DNA of 64,000 nucleotides from an uncultured Eubacteriales bacterium (GTDB lineage Bacteria; Bacillota; Clostridia; Peptostreptococcales; Anaerovoracaceae), in the NCBI GenBank assembly GCA_900315895.1, contig ONAY01000011.1, forward strand, positions 1 through 64,000, in the 5' to 3' direction. The notes below the pieces were generated by a model that ran no database searches, was not told where the DNA came from, and saw only the letters and a program-made list of their open reading frames with translations. Below, piece by piece: positions 1 to 7,794 of the stretch (positions are counted from its first letter, which is position 1; each line of letters opens with the position of its first letter). The position numbers and the translations under genes were made by a program.

Positions 1-1
1 C

Positions 2-544
2 ACGCATGGCCACGGCGACCACGTGGGCGGTGCGGTCTGCATCCCGGAGGTCTGGATCCATCCGGCCGACACGGCCCTGAGCAGCGGCGGCCGCCGCGCC
101 TACCTGGGGACGGTCCATTACCTCGCCGACGGCGAGGTCATCGACCTGGGAGGCCGGCAGATCGAGGTGCTCCACCCCCCGGGCCATACCTCCGGCTCCG
201 TCACTTTCTTCGACAAGGAGCATCACTACGGCTTCAGCGGCGACGCCTTCGGTTCCACGAACCTGCTGCTCTTCGCCGGCCCGTTCAGCACGCTCATCGA
301 GACCACGTCCCGCACGGCGGACTACATGCAGAAGAACGGCATCGAGAAGCTCTATCCCGGCCACTATCACGGTGACAACCCGGAGACGCTCCAGCGCGTG
401 CTGGACGAGAAGAAGATGTCGGAAGAGGTCCTGAAAGGAAAGCGGAAGGGCACCCAGGACCCGTCCGCCAGCAACGGCCTCAACAGTTACCTCTACGATT
501 ACGGCGTATATATCCGCTATAACGACCCTGAAGCACTCAAATAA
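2..544 (+). CDS. Metallo-beta-lactamase-fold hydrolase, 5' truncated by window edge
   Basis: The frame is open from base 2 and its start lies outside the window. The first visible residues are THGHGDHVGG, the HxHxDH metal-binding signature of the metallo-beta-lactamase fold. Further ligands follow in order: HPPGHTSGS (third His), FSGDAFGS (bridging Asp) and YPGHYHGD (last His). The site is therefore a complete two-metal site. Family members are hydrolases of thioesters, phosphodiesters or lactones; the substrate cannot be read from sequence. The C-terminal tail of about 60 residues after the last His is longer than the minimal fold. The stop is 5 bases before the YhfC-type gene, so the two are probably co-transcribed. 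The GC-rich codon use matches the next gene. Confidence 0.85.
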   Translation, partial: THGHGDHVGGAVCIPEVWIHPADTALSSGGRRAYLGTVHYLADGEVIDLGGRQIEVLHPPGHTSGSVTFFDKEHHYGFSGDAFGSTNLLLFAGPFSTLIETTSRTADYMQKNGIEKLYPGHYHGDNPETLQRVLDEKKMSEEVLKGKRKGTQDPSASNGLNSYLYDYGVYIRYNDPEALK

Positions 545-549
545 CAGCC

Positions 550-1344
550 ATGGTCCCTACCGGAAATCTCATCATGATGGCCGTAAATGCCCTCCTGGGC
601 ATCGCCATCCCCATTTTTCTGTGTTGGTGGGCGGTAAAAAAGCATCAGGCCAACCTGTCCACGATCCTGATCGGCGCCGGCGTCTTCGTCGTCTTCGCGC
701 TGGTGCTGGAGTCGATCGTCCATCAAATCGTCCTCAAGGGCCCGAACGGGGCGGTCATCCAGGGGAAAACCCTGTACTACGCCCTCTACGGCGGCCTGAT
801 GGCCGGACTCTTCGAGGAGACCGGCAGATTTGCAGCCTTCAGGACTGTGCTCAAAAAGTACCAGGGTAACGACGTCAACGCACTGATGTACGGAGCAGGC
901 CACGGCGGCCTGGAATCCATCGTACTGGTGGGGATCGCCATGATAGCCAACCTGGTGCTGGCCTTGATGATCAACTCCGGAACGGTGACAGCCATGCTGC
1001 AGTCACTTCCGGCAGAGTCAGCGGAGTCAGTGAACCAGGCTCTGGCCGCACTGACAGATTCAGCGCCCATGACATTCCTTGCAGGCGCAGTGGAAAGGGT
1101 ATTCGCCATAGCCCTCCAGATATCACTGTCCGTCCTGGTATGGTTCGCCGCAAAAGACCAGAGCCGCATCCTGCTGTTCCCGCTGGCCATCGGCCTGCAT
1201 GCTGCGGTTGACTGCATCATGTACATAGTTTCCCAGAACGTTGGGAGCATATGGATCACCGAAGCCGTCATCGGCGTGATGGCCGTGATAGTGGCGGTCA
1301 TAGCGAAAGCTGTGTGGAAAAAGAATAAGGAAGAGTGGAGTTAA
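550..1344 (+). CDS. YhfC-family intramembrane metalloprotease-like protein
   Basis: A 264-residue polytopic membrane protein with about seven hydrophobic segments. It carries the conserved EETGR and GAGHGGLES motifs of the YhfC family, which is related to the CPBP/CAAX-type intramembrane proteases; the Glu and His residues of these motifs are the presumed metal ligands. No substrate is known for the family. It begins 5 bases after the metallo-beta-lactamase-fold gene and is followed by a strong terminator, so the pair likely ends a transcript. There is no obvious Shine-Dalgarno in the short spacer, and translation may be coupled to the upstream stop. Confidence 0.75.
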   Translation: MVPTGNLIMMAVNALLGIAIPIFLCWWAVKKHQANLSTILIGAGVFVVFALVLESIVHQIVLKGPNGAVIQGKTLYYALYGGLMAGLFEETGRFAAFRTVLKKYQGNDVNALMYGAGHGGLESIVLVGIAMIANLVLALMINSGTVTAMLQSLPAESAESVNQALAALTDSAPMTFLAGAVERVFAIALQISLSVLVWFAAKDQSRILLFPLAIGLHAAVDCIMYIVSQNVGSIWITEAVIGVMAVIVAVIAKAVWKKNKEEWS

Positions 1345-1372
1345 GAGATTAGAAATATAGAGTAGACAGTAG

Positions 1373-1400
1373 ACGCCCGGGCAGACGCCTGGGCGTATTT
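1373..1400 (+). terminator. Rho-independent terminator after yhfC-like gene
   Basis: ACGCCCGGGC and GCCTGGGCGT form a 10-bp stem (one G-U pair) with the loop AGAC, followed by ATTTG. The T tract is short. It separates the GC-rich unit from the AT-rich patch downstream. Confidence 0.65.
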
Positions 1401-1560
1401 GCGTGCAAGCGCCTGCTTAGGAGTCTCCAAAATCAGACTCATAAAGGTATACGATAGGAGTAGAGTGGGTATAAATCAAATAGATATAAGGGTAGAAAAG
1501 TGATATAATTATATGTAACATAGGGGTATAATACCCTTTTTTAGTAAAGAAGTTTTCATT

Positions 1561-2103
1561 ATGAGCAATGAGTATAGGACAATGAATTCTACGCCTAAGG
1601 CAGAAAAAAAGAACGGGTGTCTTGTTTTAAAAGCGGCTAAGCCGGTTAAGCAGGCAGGCGTCAAAATAGGAGATAAGACATATCAATATGCTTCGAATTA
1701 TGAAATAGAAAAGAATGATATAGCAATTGTCGGTGTTAAAAATCAGCCTAAAACCCAGGGTGAAATGGGCATTGTTGAAAGCACTCTCGACAAACTTGAA
1801 ATAAAAAAGATTTTTGCTGCAGATCTTGCTTTTGTGTTTACTGATAAAGTAGATAAGAAGATGATAGCTGCCTGCAAGAAATATATCTCAGACGATAATG
1901 ACAAAGCAGATGCAGACGGAACGAATCTTTATCCTGTTACTTTTAAAGTAAGAAAACTCCTGGCAGCCTGCTGCATAGTTGTGTTTCCGCAGCTTGCCTC
2001 TAAAGATGATCTGAAGAATGCAAAAGAATATATTGATGATAAGCAGATAACCATGGATAAGGATGGACTGGAAAACTTGAAAATGGCAAATGGATTGATT
2101 TAG
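1561..2103 (+). CDS. Hypothetical protein, AT-rich accessory gene
   Basis: A 180-residue protein I do not recognise. It is Lys/Asp-rich and apparently soluble, with no signal peptide or membrane segment; the only hydrophobic stretch is LLAACCIVVFPQLA near residue 140. Two TATAAT boxes (1504-1509 and 1527-1532) lie upstream, but the Shine-Dalgarno is weak (AAGAAG), so the start is uncertain. Codon use is clearly more AT-rich than in the preceding genes, which suggests acquisition. The reading frame closes at 2103 just where another frame opens and continues with protein-like sequence to 2507, so the gene may originally have been longer and be frameshifted near 2060-2100. Confidence 0.55.
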   Translation: MSNEYRTMNSTPKAEKKNGCLVLKAAKPVKQAGVKIGDKTYQYASNYEIEKNDIAIVGVKNQPKTQGEMGIVESTLDKLEIKKIFAADLAFVFTDKVDKKMIAACKKYISDDNDKADADGTNLYPVTFKVRKLLAACCIVVFPQLASKDDLKNAKEYIDDKQITMDKDGLENLKMANGLI

Positions 2104-2507
2104 AAGCCAATTATTCATCTGATATTCTTGATATTGACTTCGGGCAAGATTGGTGGTGTTGGAATCAGGATCTATACATTGAATTTGATTATGAAAAATA
2201 CTCGGACATTTTAGAAGCACTACACGAAACAATTCGTAAAAGAGTCCCAGGAGATCAAGTAGAATACTGTGAAGATGCTTGGGAAAGTGGTGAAAACCAA
2301 ATTCTTTGTAACTCCATTGCATGGGAGCCTAGGAAACTTAGATTTGTCCAGGAATTTTTGGATGAACTCAATACTATTATAAAACCTATTATGAACGAGT
2401 GTGAAGGAAGTGCCGAAGGATACTGGTACATCAAAGAATATCCGTTTGCAGTTGCAACATGGAAATGGGCGGATGAAGGATTTAAAGTAATTGGTACATC
2501 ATTGTAG
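2061..2507 (+). pseudogene. Startless coding remnant overlapping the preceding gene
   Basis: The third frame is open from 2061 to the TAG at 2505-2507 and encodes about 148 residues with protein-like composition, including DFGQDWWCWNQDLYIEFDYE and EGYWYIKEYPFAVATWKW. Trp and Tyr sit in hydrophobic patterns and acidic residues are plentiful. No ATG, GTG or TTG start with a ribosome site is available at its 5' end. It is therefore either the downstream part of the gene beginning at 1561 after a frameshift, or a decayed separate gene. I recognise no family. Both halves share the same AT-rich base composition, which favours one broken gene. Confidence 0.5.
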
Positions 2508-2571
2508 AACATGTATTCAGTAAGATATTATTAGTTATTAAGCTGAAACAGTGCATGAACGAAGATGGGGG

Positions 2572-2600
2572 TCAATTGGTTACAATTTGTAACCAATTGA
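2572..2600. repeat. 29-base perfect inverted repeat, operator-like
   Basis: TCAATTGGTTACA, three bases ATT, then TGTAACCAATTGA: two perfect 13-base arms. No T tract follows on either strand, so it does not look like a terminator. It lies 88 bases before the gene at 2689 and could be a repressor operator. The rest of 2508-2688 shows nothing else I can name. Confidence 0.6.
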
Positions 2601-2688
2601 AAATGACATCGCCAAAAGACTGGAAGAATTATTGCACCTATATTGCCATCACTGAATAGGGTTCATTTAGAGAGAAGGAGGAAAAATA

Positions 2689-3375
2689 ATGAAAAGTTTC
2701 TATGAAATAATTGATCAATTTGATGTTGGAAGGCTTGTAAAAGATTATGGTGCAGGATCAATTGGACATCTGATTTATCCAAAGAATAAAAAGTACACTA
2801 TAGATGTAGAGGGTAAACCAATCACAATCAATTTCAAGCTTGGTACAACACTTCCTAAGGTGGGATTCAGTGGGTTTAAAGTCACTTTCGTGGACTATAA
2901 GAACGCGATTGGGCACATTATTTTTTCTGATACTGTAAAAGAGAAAGTTCTTGCTGAAGGTAAGCCCTTGAACGCCCTGATGACCAGCAACAAAATAATA
3001 GTTGATCCTGACGTTCCAAGGATGGACGAGGGCTCTGCTCTTAAGAGAAGGGCATTACTGGTATGCATCTCATACCTAATCAATAACGAAGATTGTCTGA
3101 AGGGGATATACCAGCTAGCGCCCAAGAAGAAAAATGGCTCTCTTCATAAGAATAGAGTCTCTAGGATTGTATCATCAGCAATGATCAAAATATCTGATGA
3201 TTACATTTTTGGTGACCACTCATCTATAGAAATAATCGCTAAAGCTGATGGAGATGATAGCCTATCAATTCTAGCAGATGCCAGAGCATTTGATGAAGAA
3301 AAACTATACGACTTGGACGAAGACTACATATCATCCAACTGGGCAAACCTCGGGCTGGGAGATTATGTGAGGTAG
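2689..3375 (+). CDS. Hypothetical protein, AT-rich accessory gene
   Basis: A 228-residue protein with no family I recognise. The start is well supported by the Shine-Dalgarno GAAGGAGG nine bases before the ATG. The protein looks soluble: the N-terminal half is rich in beta-type alternation (KKYTIDVEGKPITINFKLG), a hydrophobic LLVCISYLI segment lies near residue 125, and the C-terminal third is acidic (FDEEKLYDLDEDY). The stop is 4 bases before the next gene's GTG, so the two are co-transcribed. Base composition matches the AT-rich accessory patch. Confidence 0.6.
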   Translation: MKSFYEIIDQFDVGRLVKDYGAGSIGHLIYPKNKKYTIDVEGKPITINFKLGTTLPKVGFSGFKVTFVDYKNAIGHIIFSDTVKEKVLAEGKPLNALMTSNKIIVDPDVPRMDEGSALKRRALLVCISYLINNEDCLKGIYQLAPKKKNGSLHKNRVSRIVSSAMIKISDDYIFGDHSSIEIIAKADGDDSLSILADARAFDEEKLYDLDEDYISSNWANLGLGDYVR

Positions 3376-3379
3376 AAAG

Positions 3380-3847
3380 GTGAATGACAATCATATTATC
3401 GCTATAGCAGCGGTTATTTCTGCTGTATTTGCATTTGCCACACTTTTTAATACTATTGTAATTCAGCGTAAGACGGCAGCTGAAAACAAGAAAAACAACA
3501 CCATCAGCGCATATAACCGCCTGCAGGACAAGGTCCTGGATTATATGGCCAAGTATCCTAAGGAACAGGTTGAGATCCTCGTCGACGACAGGGACTATGA
3601 GCCTGAGATCAAGGAGGCATACGATGCATACAGGACGCTGATTGCCAGGTGTGAGCACTTTGCGGTCGGGGTAAACACTGGCGTGTATGATATTGATCTT
3701 GTGGATGATCTTGGGGGCAAACATCTGATCTATTTGTACAAAAAGGTTCTACCGGTCATCGATGAGGCGAGGGCATATGATGAAGATGCTTACAAAGAGT
3801 TTGAGAAGATGGTCACGGCACTTGCGAAGTTGAGAGACCTCAAGTGA
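3380..3847 (+). CDS. DUF4760-like membrane-anchored protein
   Basis: A 155-residue protein from a GTG start 4 bases after the upstream stop. Residues 5-27 form one hydrophobic segment (IIAIAAVISAVFAFATLFN), followed by a basic stretch (QRKTAAENKK) and a soluble helical domain containing RCEHFAVGVNTGVYDID. This matches the pattern I associate with DUF4760: one N-terminal membrane helix plus a cytoplasmic domain with an RxExFAxGI-like motif. The function is unknown. Base use changes along the gene: the first 40 codons are AT-rich like the upstream genes and the rest is closer to the chromosome. Confidence 0.6.
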   Translation: MNDNHIIAIAAVISAVFAFATLFNTIVIQRKTAAENKKNNTISAYNRLQDKVLDYMAKYPKEQVEILVDDRDYEPEIKEAYDAYRTLIARCEHFAVGVNTGVYDIDLVDDLGGKHLIYLYKKVLPVIDEARAYDEDAYKEFEKMVTALAKLRDLK

Positions 3848-3853
3848 ACGGAT

Positions 3854-3976
3854 ATGATAAGCGGCCACGCAGAGGATTATTTCAAGGCTAAGGATGCTTA
3901 CCGCCTGATCATCATGGGCGGAACAGGCGTGATCGCAGACGAAACAGCCGATAGGATATTCGGCGTAACTGAATAG
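3854..3976 (+). CDS. Possible 40-residue small protein
   Basis: An ATG-to-TAG frame of 40 codons lies between the DUF4760-like gene and a strong terminator. The product (MISGHAEDYFKAKDAYRLII and so on, ending DRIFGVTE) has a balanced, protein-like composition. Only a weak ribosome site (AACGGAT) precedes it. It could be a real small protein at the end of the operon or the remnant of a larger gene. No family recognised. Confidence 0.35.
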   Translation: MISGHAEDYFKAKDAYRLIIMGGTGVIADETADRIFGVTE

Positions 3977-3986
3977 AAGACATGCG

Positions 3987-4015
3987 AAAGGGCACCCTTA
4001 CGGGTGCCCTTTCTT
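3987..4015 (+). terminator. Rho-independent terminator
   Basis: AAAGGGCACCC / GGGTGCCCTTT with a four-base loop TTAC, followed by CTTTGCTT. It closes the accessory operon. Confidence 0.85.
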
Positions 4016-4069
4016 TGCTTGATATTGATCTTCGACGTTGGGTACAAGACCTAACGTGTTGGAAACCTG

Positions 4070-4297
4070 TTATTTGAACTTGTTCTTGAAGATCTCACGG
4101 TTCTGCCTGCGCTTGTCGGATGGGAACACGAGATCCAGGATGGCGATAAGCACACCACCGCCGATTATCTTGTACCAGTTTATGACCACTTCATTATGCA
4201 TAATGACCGGAACCAGCCAGTATACCAGAAGCAGTACAGCACAACCGAGCACAAAAGTGATCAGTGCTCTCAAGACAGGGTTCGTCTTCTTAGACAT
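4070..4297 (-). CDS. Small two-helix membrane protein
   Basis: A 75-residue protein. Two hydrophobic segments (about residues 9-31 and 42-60) are separated by a short loop containing HNEVVINWYK; the C-terminus is strongly basic (SDKRRQNREIFKNKFK). The start has an AGGAGG Shine-Dalgarno at an ideal distance on the minus strand, so it is a real gene. It lies just downstream of the reverse rubrerythrin gene and may be co-transcribed with it. Family and function not recognised. Confidence 0.65.
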   Translation of the reverse strand: MSKKTNPVLRALITFVLGCAVLLLVYWLVPVIMHNEVVINWYKIIGGGVLIAILDLVFPSDKRRQNREIFKNKFK

Positions 4298-4326
4298 GAG
4301 CAGGCCCTCCTGATGATCTTTTTTAA

Positions 4327-4866
4327 TTAGCCGAAGTATCTCTTAAGGAGTCCTTCAAGAGCCTTGCCGTGTCTGGCTTCGTCTCTGGCCATTTCGTGAA
4401 CTGTGTCATGGATGGCGTCGAGGCCCAGCTCCTTGGCTCTCTTGGCCAGGTCTGTCTTGCCCTTGGTTGCGCCATACTCGGCGTCAACTCTCATCTCGAG
4501 ATTCTTCTTTGTGGAGTCGGTCACGACCTCGCCCAGGAGCTCTGCGAACTTGGCAGCGTGCTCGGCTTCTTCATAAGCAGCCTTTTCCCAGTAGAGACCG
4601 ATCTCGGGATATCCTTCTCTATGTGCAACTCTTGCCATTGCCAGGTACATACCTACTTCGGAGCATTCTCCCTCGAAGTTGGATCTGAGGCCGGCAACGA
4701 TCTCGGGATCAACGCCCTGAGCTACTCCGACAACGTGCTCTGCTGCCCATTCTCTTCCTTCTTCAAGCTTGTTGAACTTATCTGCGCCAACGTGGCAGAT
4801 CGGGCATTCCTTCGGTGGTTCAGCTCCTTCGTAAACATATCCGCATACTGTGCAAACCCATTTCAT
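4327..4866 (-). CDS. Reverse rubrerythrin (NADH-dependent peroxidase)
   Basis: A 179-residue protein with the domain order reversed relative to classical rubrerythrin. An N-terminal rubredoxin-type iron site ([10 protein letters not shown] and CPICH, residues 5-25) precedes a ferritin-like four-helix domain with [16 protein letters not shown] and ARDEARHG di-iron ligand motifs. Proteins of this type in clostridia reduce hydrogen peroxide and oxygen with electrons from NADH through a partner oxidoreductase, protecting strict anaerobes. The Shine-Dalgarno GGAGG lies upstream of the ATG on the minus strand, and a TATAAT box is found at 4915-4910. The cytoplasmic location is inferred from the lack of a signal peptide. 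Confidence 0.9.
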   Translation of the reverse strand: MKWVCTVCGYVYEGAEPPKECPICHVGADKFNKLEEGREWAAEHVVGVAQGVDPEIVAGLRSNFEGECSEVGMYLAMARVAHREGYPEIGLYWEKAAYEEAEHAAKFAELLGEVVTDSTKKNLEMRVDAEYGATKGKTDLAKRAKELGLDAIHDTVHEMARDEARHGKALEGLLKRYFG

Positions 4867-4976
4867 ATTATTTACCTCCGTAAAAAATCTAATGCATCTA
4901 AGCTCTATAATTATATCACATCACAGGGCCCATAAACAAAATATTTTGCGCCCGGAAGCATAAATTCCTCTCTAAC

Positions 4977-5006
4977 TTGAATTATTCTACCGAACTGTGG
5001 TATAAT
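4977..5006 (+). promoter_or_regulatory. Promoter giving a near-leaderless transcript
   Basis: TTGAAT (4977-4982), 18-base spacer, TATAAT (5001-5006). The expected transcription start (about 5012-5014) is only 2-4 bases before the ATG at 5016. Confidence 0.7.
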
Positions 5007-5015
5007 CCACGTGAT

Positions 5016-6350
5016 ATGGCTAAAAATACGACTAAAACTACAACTAAAGATAGAAAGAAACTCATCACCAAGATCGTAGGGACTCTGGTGACGTTCGGGG
5101 TTATCGCCGCCATATTTTTCTTGGGCGGCAGCACCACCTATGTGAATTTCCGGAATTCCATAATTAAACCGACGCAGACTGATACTTCCGATGCCATCAA
5201 GATCGGCATCTTCGAACCTATGTCCGGCAAGGACAGTCAGGCCGGTCAGGATGAGGCGGCGGGAGTTGAACTGGCTCACAGCCTGAAGCCCACGGTGCTG
5301 GACAAGGATGTGGAACTTCTCTATGCGGATAACCGTTCAAATATGTACGACGCCAAGACTGCAGCGACGGAGCTCATCCAGAAGAAGCCGAACGTCATTA
5401 TCGGAAGCTACGGCGATCTGCTTACCATAGTGGGAGGAGACCAGATCAAGGAGGCCAGAATACCGGCCATAACGCCTACGGCCACCAACCCTCTGATCAC
5501 TGTTAACAACCCCTACTATTTCACTGCAACTTTTTCTCTGGACAGGCAGGGAGAGGCTCTGGCTTACTATGCGGTGGACGCTCTTGGCAAGACTTCCTTT
5601 GCTACAATCAAGGGAAGCCGTGACGATTCGGCAACGGCACTGGTTGACAGGTTCGACTCAGAGGCTAAGAAATTAGCGGGAGACAGCGCCATTGTGGCGG
5701 ATCTTACCATCAACGCCACCAACAACAACTTCTCTCAGACCATCGAGCAGCTCAAGTCTTTAGAGGTGGACACTGTGGTGCTTGCAGTGCCTTCCGTGAC
5801 CGCCCAGGAGTTCATGAAGCAGTGCGTCGCAGCGGATTACATTCCCACCTTCCTGGGAGACAGGGACTGGGACAATCAAGAGATGTACAACTTCTTGGAG
5901 AAGAACAATTATATCATCGCATCCTTCCCATCCGTAGCGCCTGCACCGGCCACTGAGACCTATGACCTTTTCATAAACGCATACTATGAGAAGTATGGCC
6001 AGAATGCTCCGGAGCCATCGGGCAACATGGCTGCGGCCTTCGATTCCTACATGATGGCCATGCAGTCCATCGAGGATGCTTACAGCTATCTGAGAAGAAC
6101 GGACGAGGATAAGATCATGTCCAATGCCTCCAGTGAAGCTGAGGGTCAGGCTCTTGTGGAAGAGTACAAGAAGCCTCTGGAGACGGGCATACCATCCAGC
6201 ACCCAGATCAGGGACGCCATGAGAAAGATCTCTGACTTCAATGGCGCATCCGGTGTGCTGAGCTACGACGGTGAAAACGAGGTCAGTAAGACTGTAACAA
6301 TAATCCACTATTTCAAAGGCAAAAAACTGGATCCATACGTTGTGGACTAG
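5016..6350 (+). CDS. ABC transporter substrate-binding protein, branched-chain amino acid type
   Basis: 444 residues from the ATG at 5016; an in-frame TTG at 4977 is rejected because it is the -35 box. The basic N-terminus and the hydrophobic segment at about residues 19-37 (IVGTLVTFGVIAAIFFLGG) form a signal or anchor without an obvious lipobox. It is followed by the type I periplasmic-binding fold (IKIGIFEPMSGKDSQAGQDEAAGVELA, ARIPAITPTATNP), as in LivJ/LivK-type receptors that bind leucine, isoleucine, valine or related ligands. No permease or ATPase genes adjoin it, so it is an orphan receptor or works with a transporter elsewhere. There is no Shine-Dalgarno because the promoter abuts the start. 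Confidence 0.8.
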   Translation: MAKNTTKTTTKDRKKLITKIVGTLVTFGVIAAIFFLGGSTTYVNFRNSIIKPTQTDTSDAIKIGIFEPMSGKDSQAGQDEAAGVELAHSLKPTVLDKDVELLYADNRSNMYDAKTAATELIQKKPNVIIGSYGDLLTIVGGDQIKEARIPAITPTATNPLITVNNPYYFTATFSLDRQGEALAYYAVDALGKTSFATIKGSRDDSATALVDRFDSEAKKLAGDSAIVADLTINATNNNFSQTIEQLKSLEVDTVVLAVPSVTAQEFMKQCVAADYIPTFLGDRDWDNQEMYNFLEKNNYIIASFPSVAPAPATETYDLFINAYYEKYGQNAPEPSGNMAAAFDSYMMAMQSIEDAYSYLRRTDEDKIMSNASSEAEGQALVEEYKKPLETGIPSSTQIRDAMRKISDFNGASGVLSYDGENEVSKTVTIIHYFKGKKLDPYVVD

Positions 6351-6376
6351 TGATCATTATTTAAGGAGAACAAAAA

Positions 6377-6598
6377 ATGGAAGAATGCATCAAGGACGCT
6401 TTAGCGCAGATCAGACCTTATCTTCAGAGAGACGGCGGAGACGTTGAGTTCGTAGAGTACACAGACGATCATATCGTTAAGATCGCTCTTCAGGGACACT
6501 GCAACGGATGCCCCGCAGCTACCATGACCATCAAGGGAGTAATCGAGAGACTTCTCACTGAGACATATCCCGAGATCCAGGGCGTGGAAGCAGTATAA
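6377..6598 (+). CDS. NifU C-terminal-domain Fe-S scaffold protein
   Basis: A 73-residue stand-alone NifU-type domain. It has the family motifs LQRDGGDVEFV and the CNGCP cysteine pair (CxxC, residues 40-43) that holds a labile [4Fe-4S] cluster for transfer to apo-proteins. The length is normal for single-domain Nfu proteins of Firmicutes. The Shine-Dalgarno is AAGGAG. The stop overlaps the next start (TAATG), so the two are translationally coupled. Confidence 0.85.
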   Translation: MEECIKDALAQIRPYLQRDGGDVEFVEYTDDHIVKIALQGHCNGCPAATMTIKGVIERLLTETYPEIQGVEAV

Positions 6599-7026
6599 TG
6601 GAACTGAATTTCAAGCTTGCCAAAAAATTCTCTTCAGTCACAGGCAAAGGTCTGGAACTCAGAAGGCTCACCCCGGACAGGGCCGTGGTATTCAACTCCG
6701 CAGGGGAGGGATATGACAAGATCAAGGCCTTAAGGGACAGCATGTTCGGACGGGACGTGAAGCTGAAGGGAACCGGCAAGTCCCTTGAGATAACAGGTCC
6801 CGGCTTAAGGGACTTTCTTGGGGAACTGATATTCATTAATGAGGGTCAGAATGACCTGGTCAGGTTCCTCAAGAATGAGTCCAAGGGTGTCGGGGAGATC
6901 ATTGATATCGAAGCCGACGGGAAGGCAGCAATGGTGACCGTAAAGGCAGAAGCAGAGGATGCTGAAGTTTTTTACGCCAGACTGTTGCCAATCCTGGCCG
7001 ACTATGATATAGGTATATTGTATTAA
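6598..7026 (+). CDS. Conserved hypothetical protein coupled to nifU-like gene
   Basis: A 142-residue soluble protein I do not recognise. Its ATG overlaps the stop of the Nfu gene (TAATG), so the two are made together. It is an alpha/beta-type sequence with LRRLTPDRAVVFNSAGEGYD near the N-terminus. There are no cysteines, so it is not itself an Fe-S carrier. Any role in cluster delivery is inferred only from coupling. Confidence 0.6.
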   Translation: MELNFKLAKKFSSVTGKGLELRRLTPDRAVVFNSAGEGYDKIKALRDSMFGRDVKLKGTGKSLEITGPGLRDFLGELIFINEGQNDLVRFLKNESKGVGEIIDIEADGKAAMVTVKAEAEDAEVFYARLLPILADYDIGILY

Positions 7027-7036
7027 ATAATTCAAT

Positions 7037-7160
7037 CGTTTCAGGGCGGGGTGGAAGTCCCCACCGGCAGTATAGTCTGCGAACCCCGAGGGTCTCCCGA
7101 GGGGCCGATCCGGTGTGATCCCGGTACCGACAGTTAAAGTCTGGATGGAAGAAACAAGAT
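7037..7160 (+). promoter_or_regulatory. FMN riboswitch (RFN element)
   Basis: The conserved RFN blocks are present in order: AGGGCGGGGTG, CCCCACCGGCAG, GATCCGGTGTGATCCCGG, CCGACAGTTAAAGTCTGGAT and GGAAGAAA. FMN binding is expected to favour the terminator at 7179-7204 and so shut off the riboflavin transporter gene that follows. Confidence 0.95.
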
Positions 7161-7178
7161 CAAAACTTGTATTTTTTG

Positions 7179-7204
7179 AGCCTTGAAACTTTCAGGGCTT
7201 TTTT
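7179..7204 (+). terminator. Attenuator terminator of the FMN riboswitch
   Basis: AGCCTTGAAA / TTTCAGGGCT stem (one G-U pair) followed by six T. It is the expression platform of the RFN element. Confidence 0.8.
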
Positions 7205-7232
7205 AGAGCCCGGGAAAGGAAAAGGAAAAGAA

Positions 7233-7775
7233 ATGGAAAACTTATCCAAAAGGAATACCAGAATGGCTAAGATGGCCATGCTGGTAGCAGTATCTATCGT
7301 ACTCGTGGCTCTGATTCACCTGCCCATATTCCCGGCAGTGCCGTTTCTGGAGTATGACCCGGCTGACATTCCGATCCTGATCGGAACCTTCGCCTTCGGA
7401 CCCGGAGCTGGGATACTTCTGACTCTGGTCACATCCATACTTCAGGGAGTCACTGTATCCGCAGCTTCAGGCGTGTACGGCATCATCATGCACGTCATCG
7501 CCACATCTGCACTGACCCTCACCGCAGGGCTGATCTACAGCAAAAACAAATCCAAGAAGTCAGCTATCATCGCCCTGGTCGCAGGGACCCTGGCCATGGT
7601 CATCGTAATGATCCCGGCCAACATGCTGATCACCACCAGATTCATGGGGCTCACTCTGGAGGCTCTCATGCCCTTCATGCCCTGGATCATCGCATTCAAT
7701 CTGGTGAAGGCCGGCATCAACAGCGTGGTGACCTTCCTGGTATACAAGAGGATAAGTCCCTTCCTCCACAGGTAA
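7233..7775 (+). CDS. ribU: Riboflavin ECF transporter S component
   Basis: 180 residues from the ATG at 7233, preceded by the purine-rich GGAAAAGGAAAAGAA; an in-frame TTG at 7167 lies before the attenuator and is rejected. About five to six membrane helices carry the S-component pattern (AVSIVLVALIHLPIFPAVPFLEYDPADIPIL, FGPGAG), in which the LEYDPADIPIL region is typical of RibU. It captures riboflavin for an energy-coupling-factor ATPase module, which is not in this window. Control by the FMN riboswitch immediately upstream strongly supports the assignment. Confidence 0.92.
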   Translation: MENLSKRNTRMAKMAMLVAVSIVLVALIHLPIFPAVPFLEYDPADIPILIGTFAFGPGAGILLTLVTSILQGVTVSAASGVYGIIMHVIATSALTLTAGLIYSKNKSKKSAIIALVAGTLAMVIVMIPANMLITTRFMGLTLEALMPFMPWIIAFNLVKAGINSVVTFLVYKRISPFLHR

Positions 7776-7794
7776 TCAGCGCAAAAAATATATA

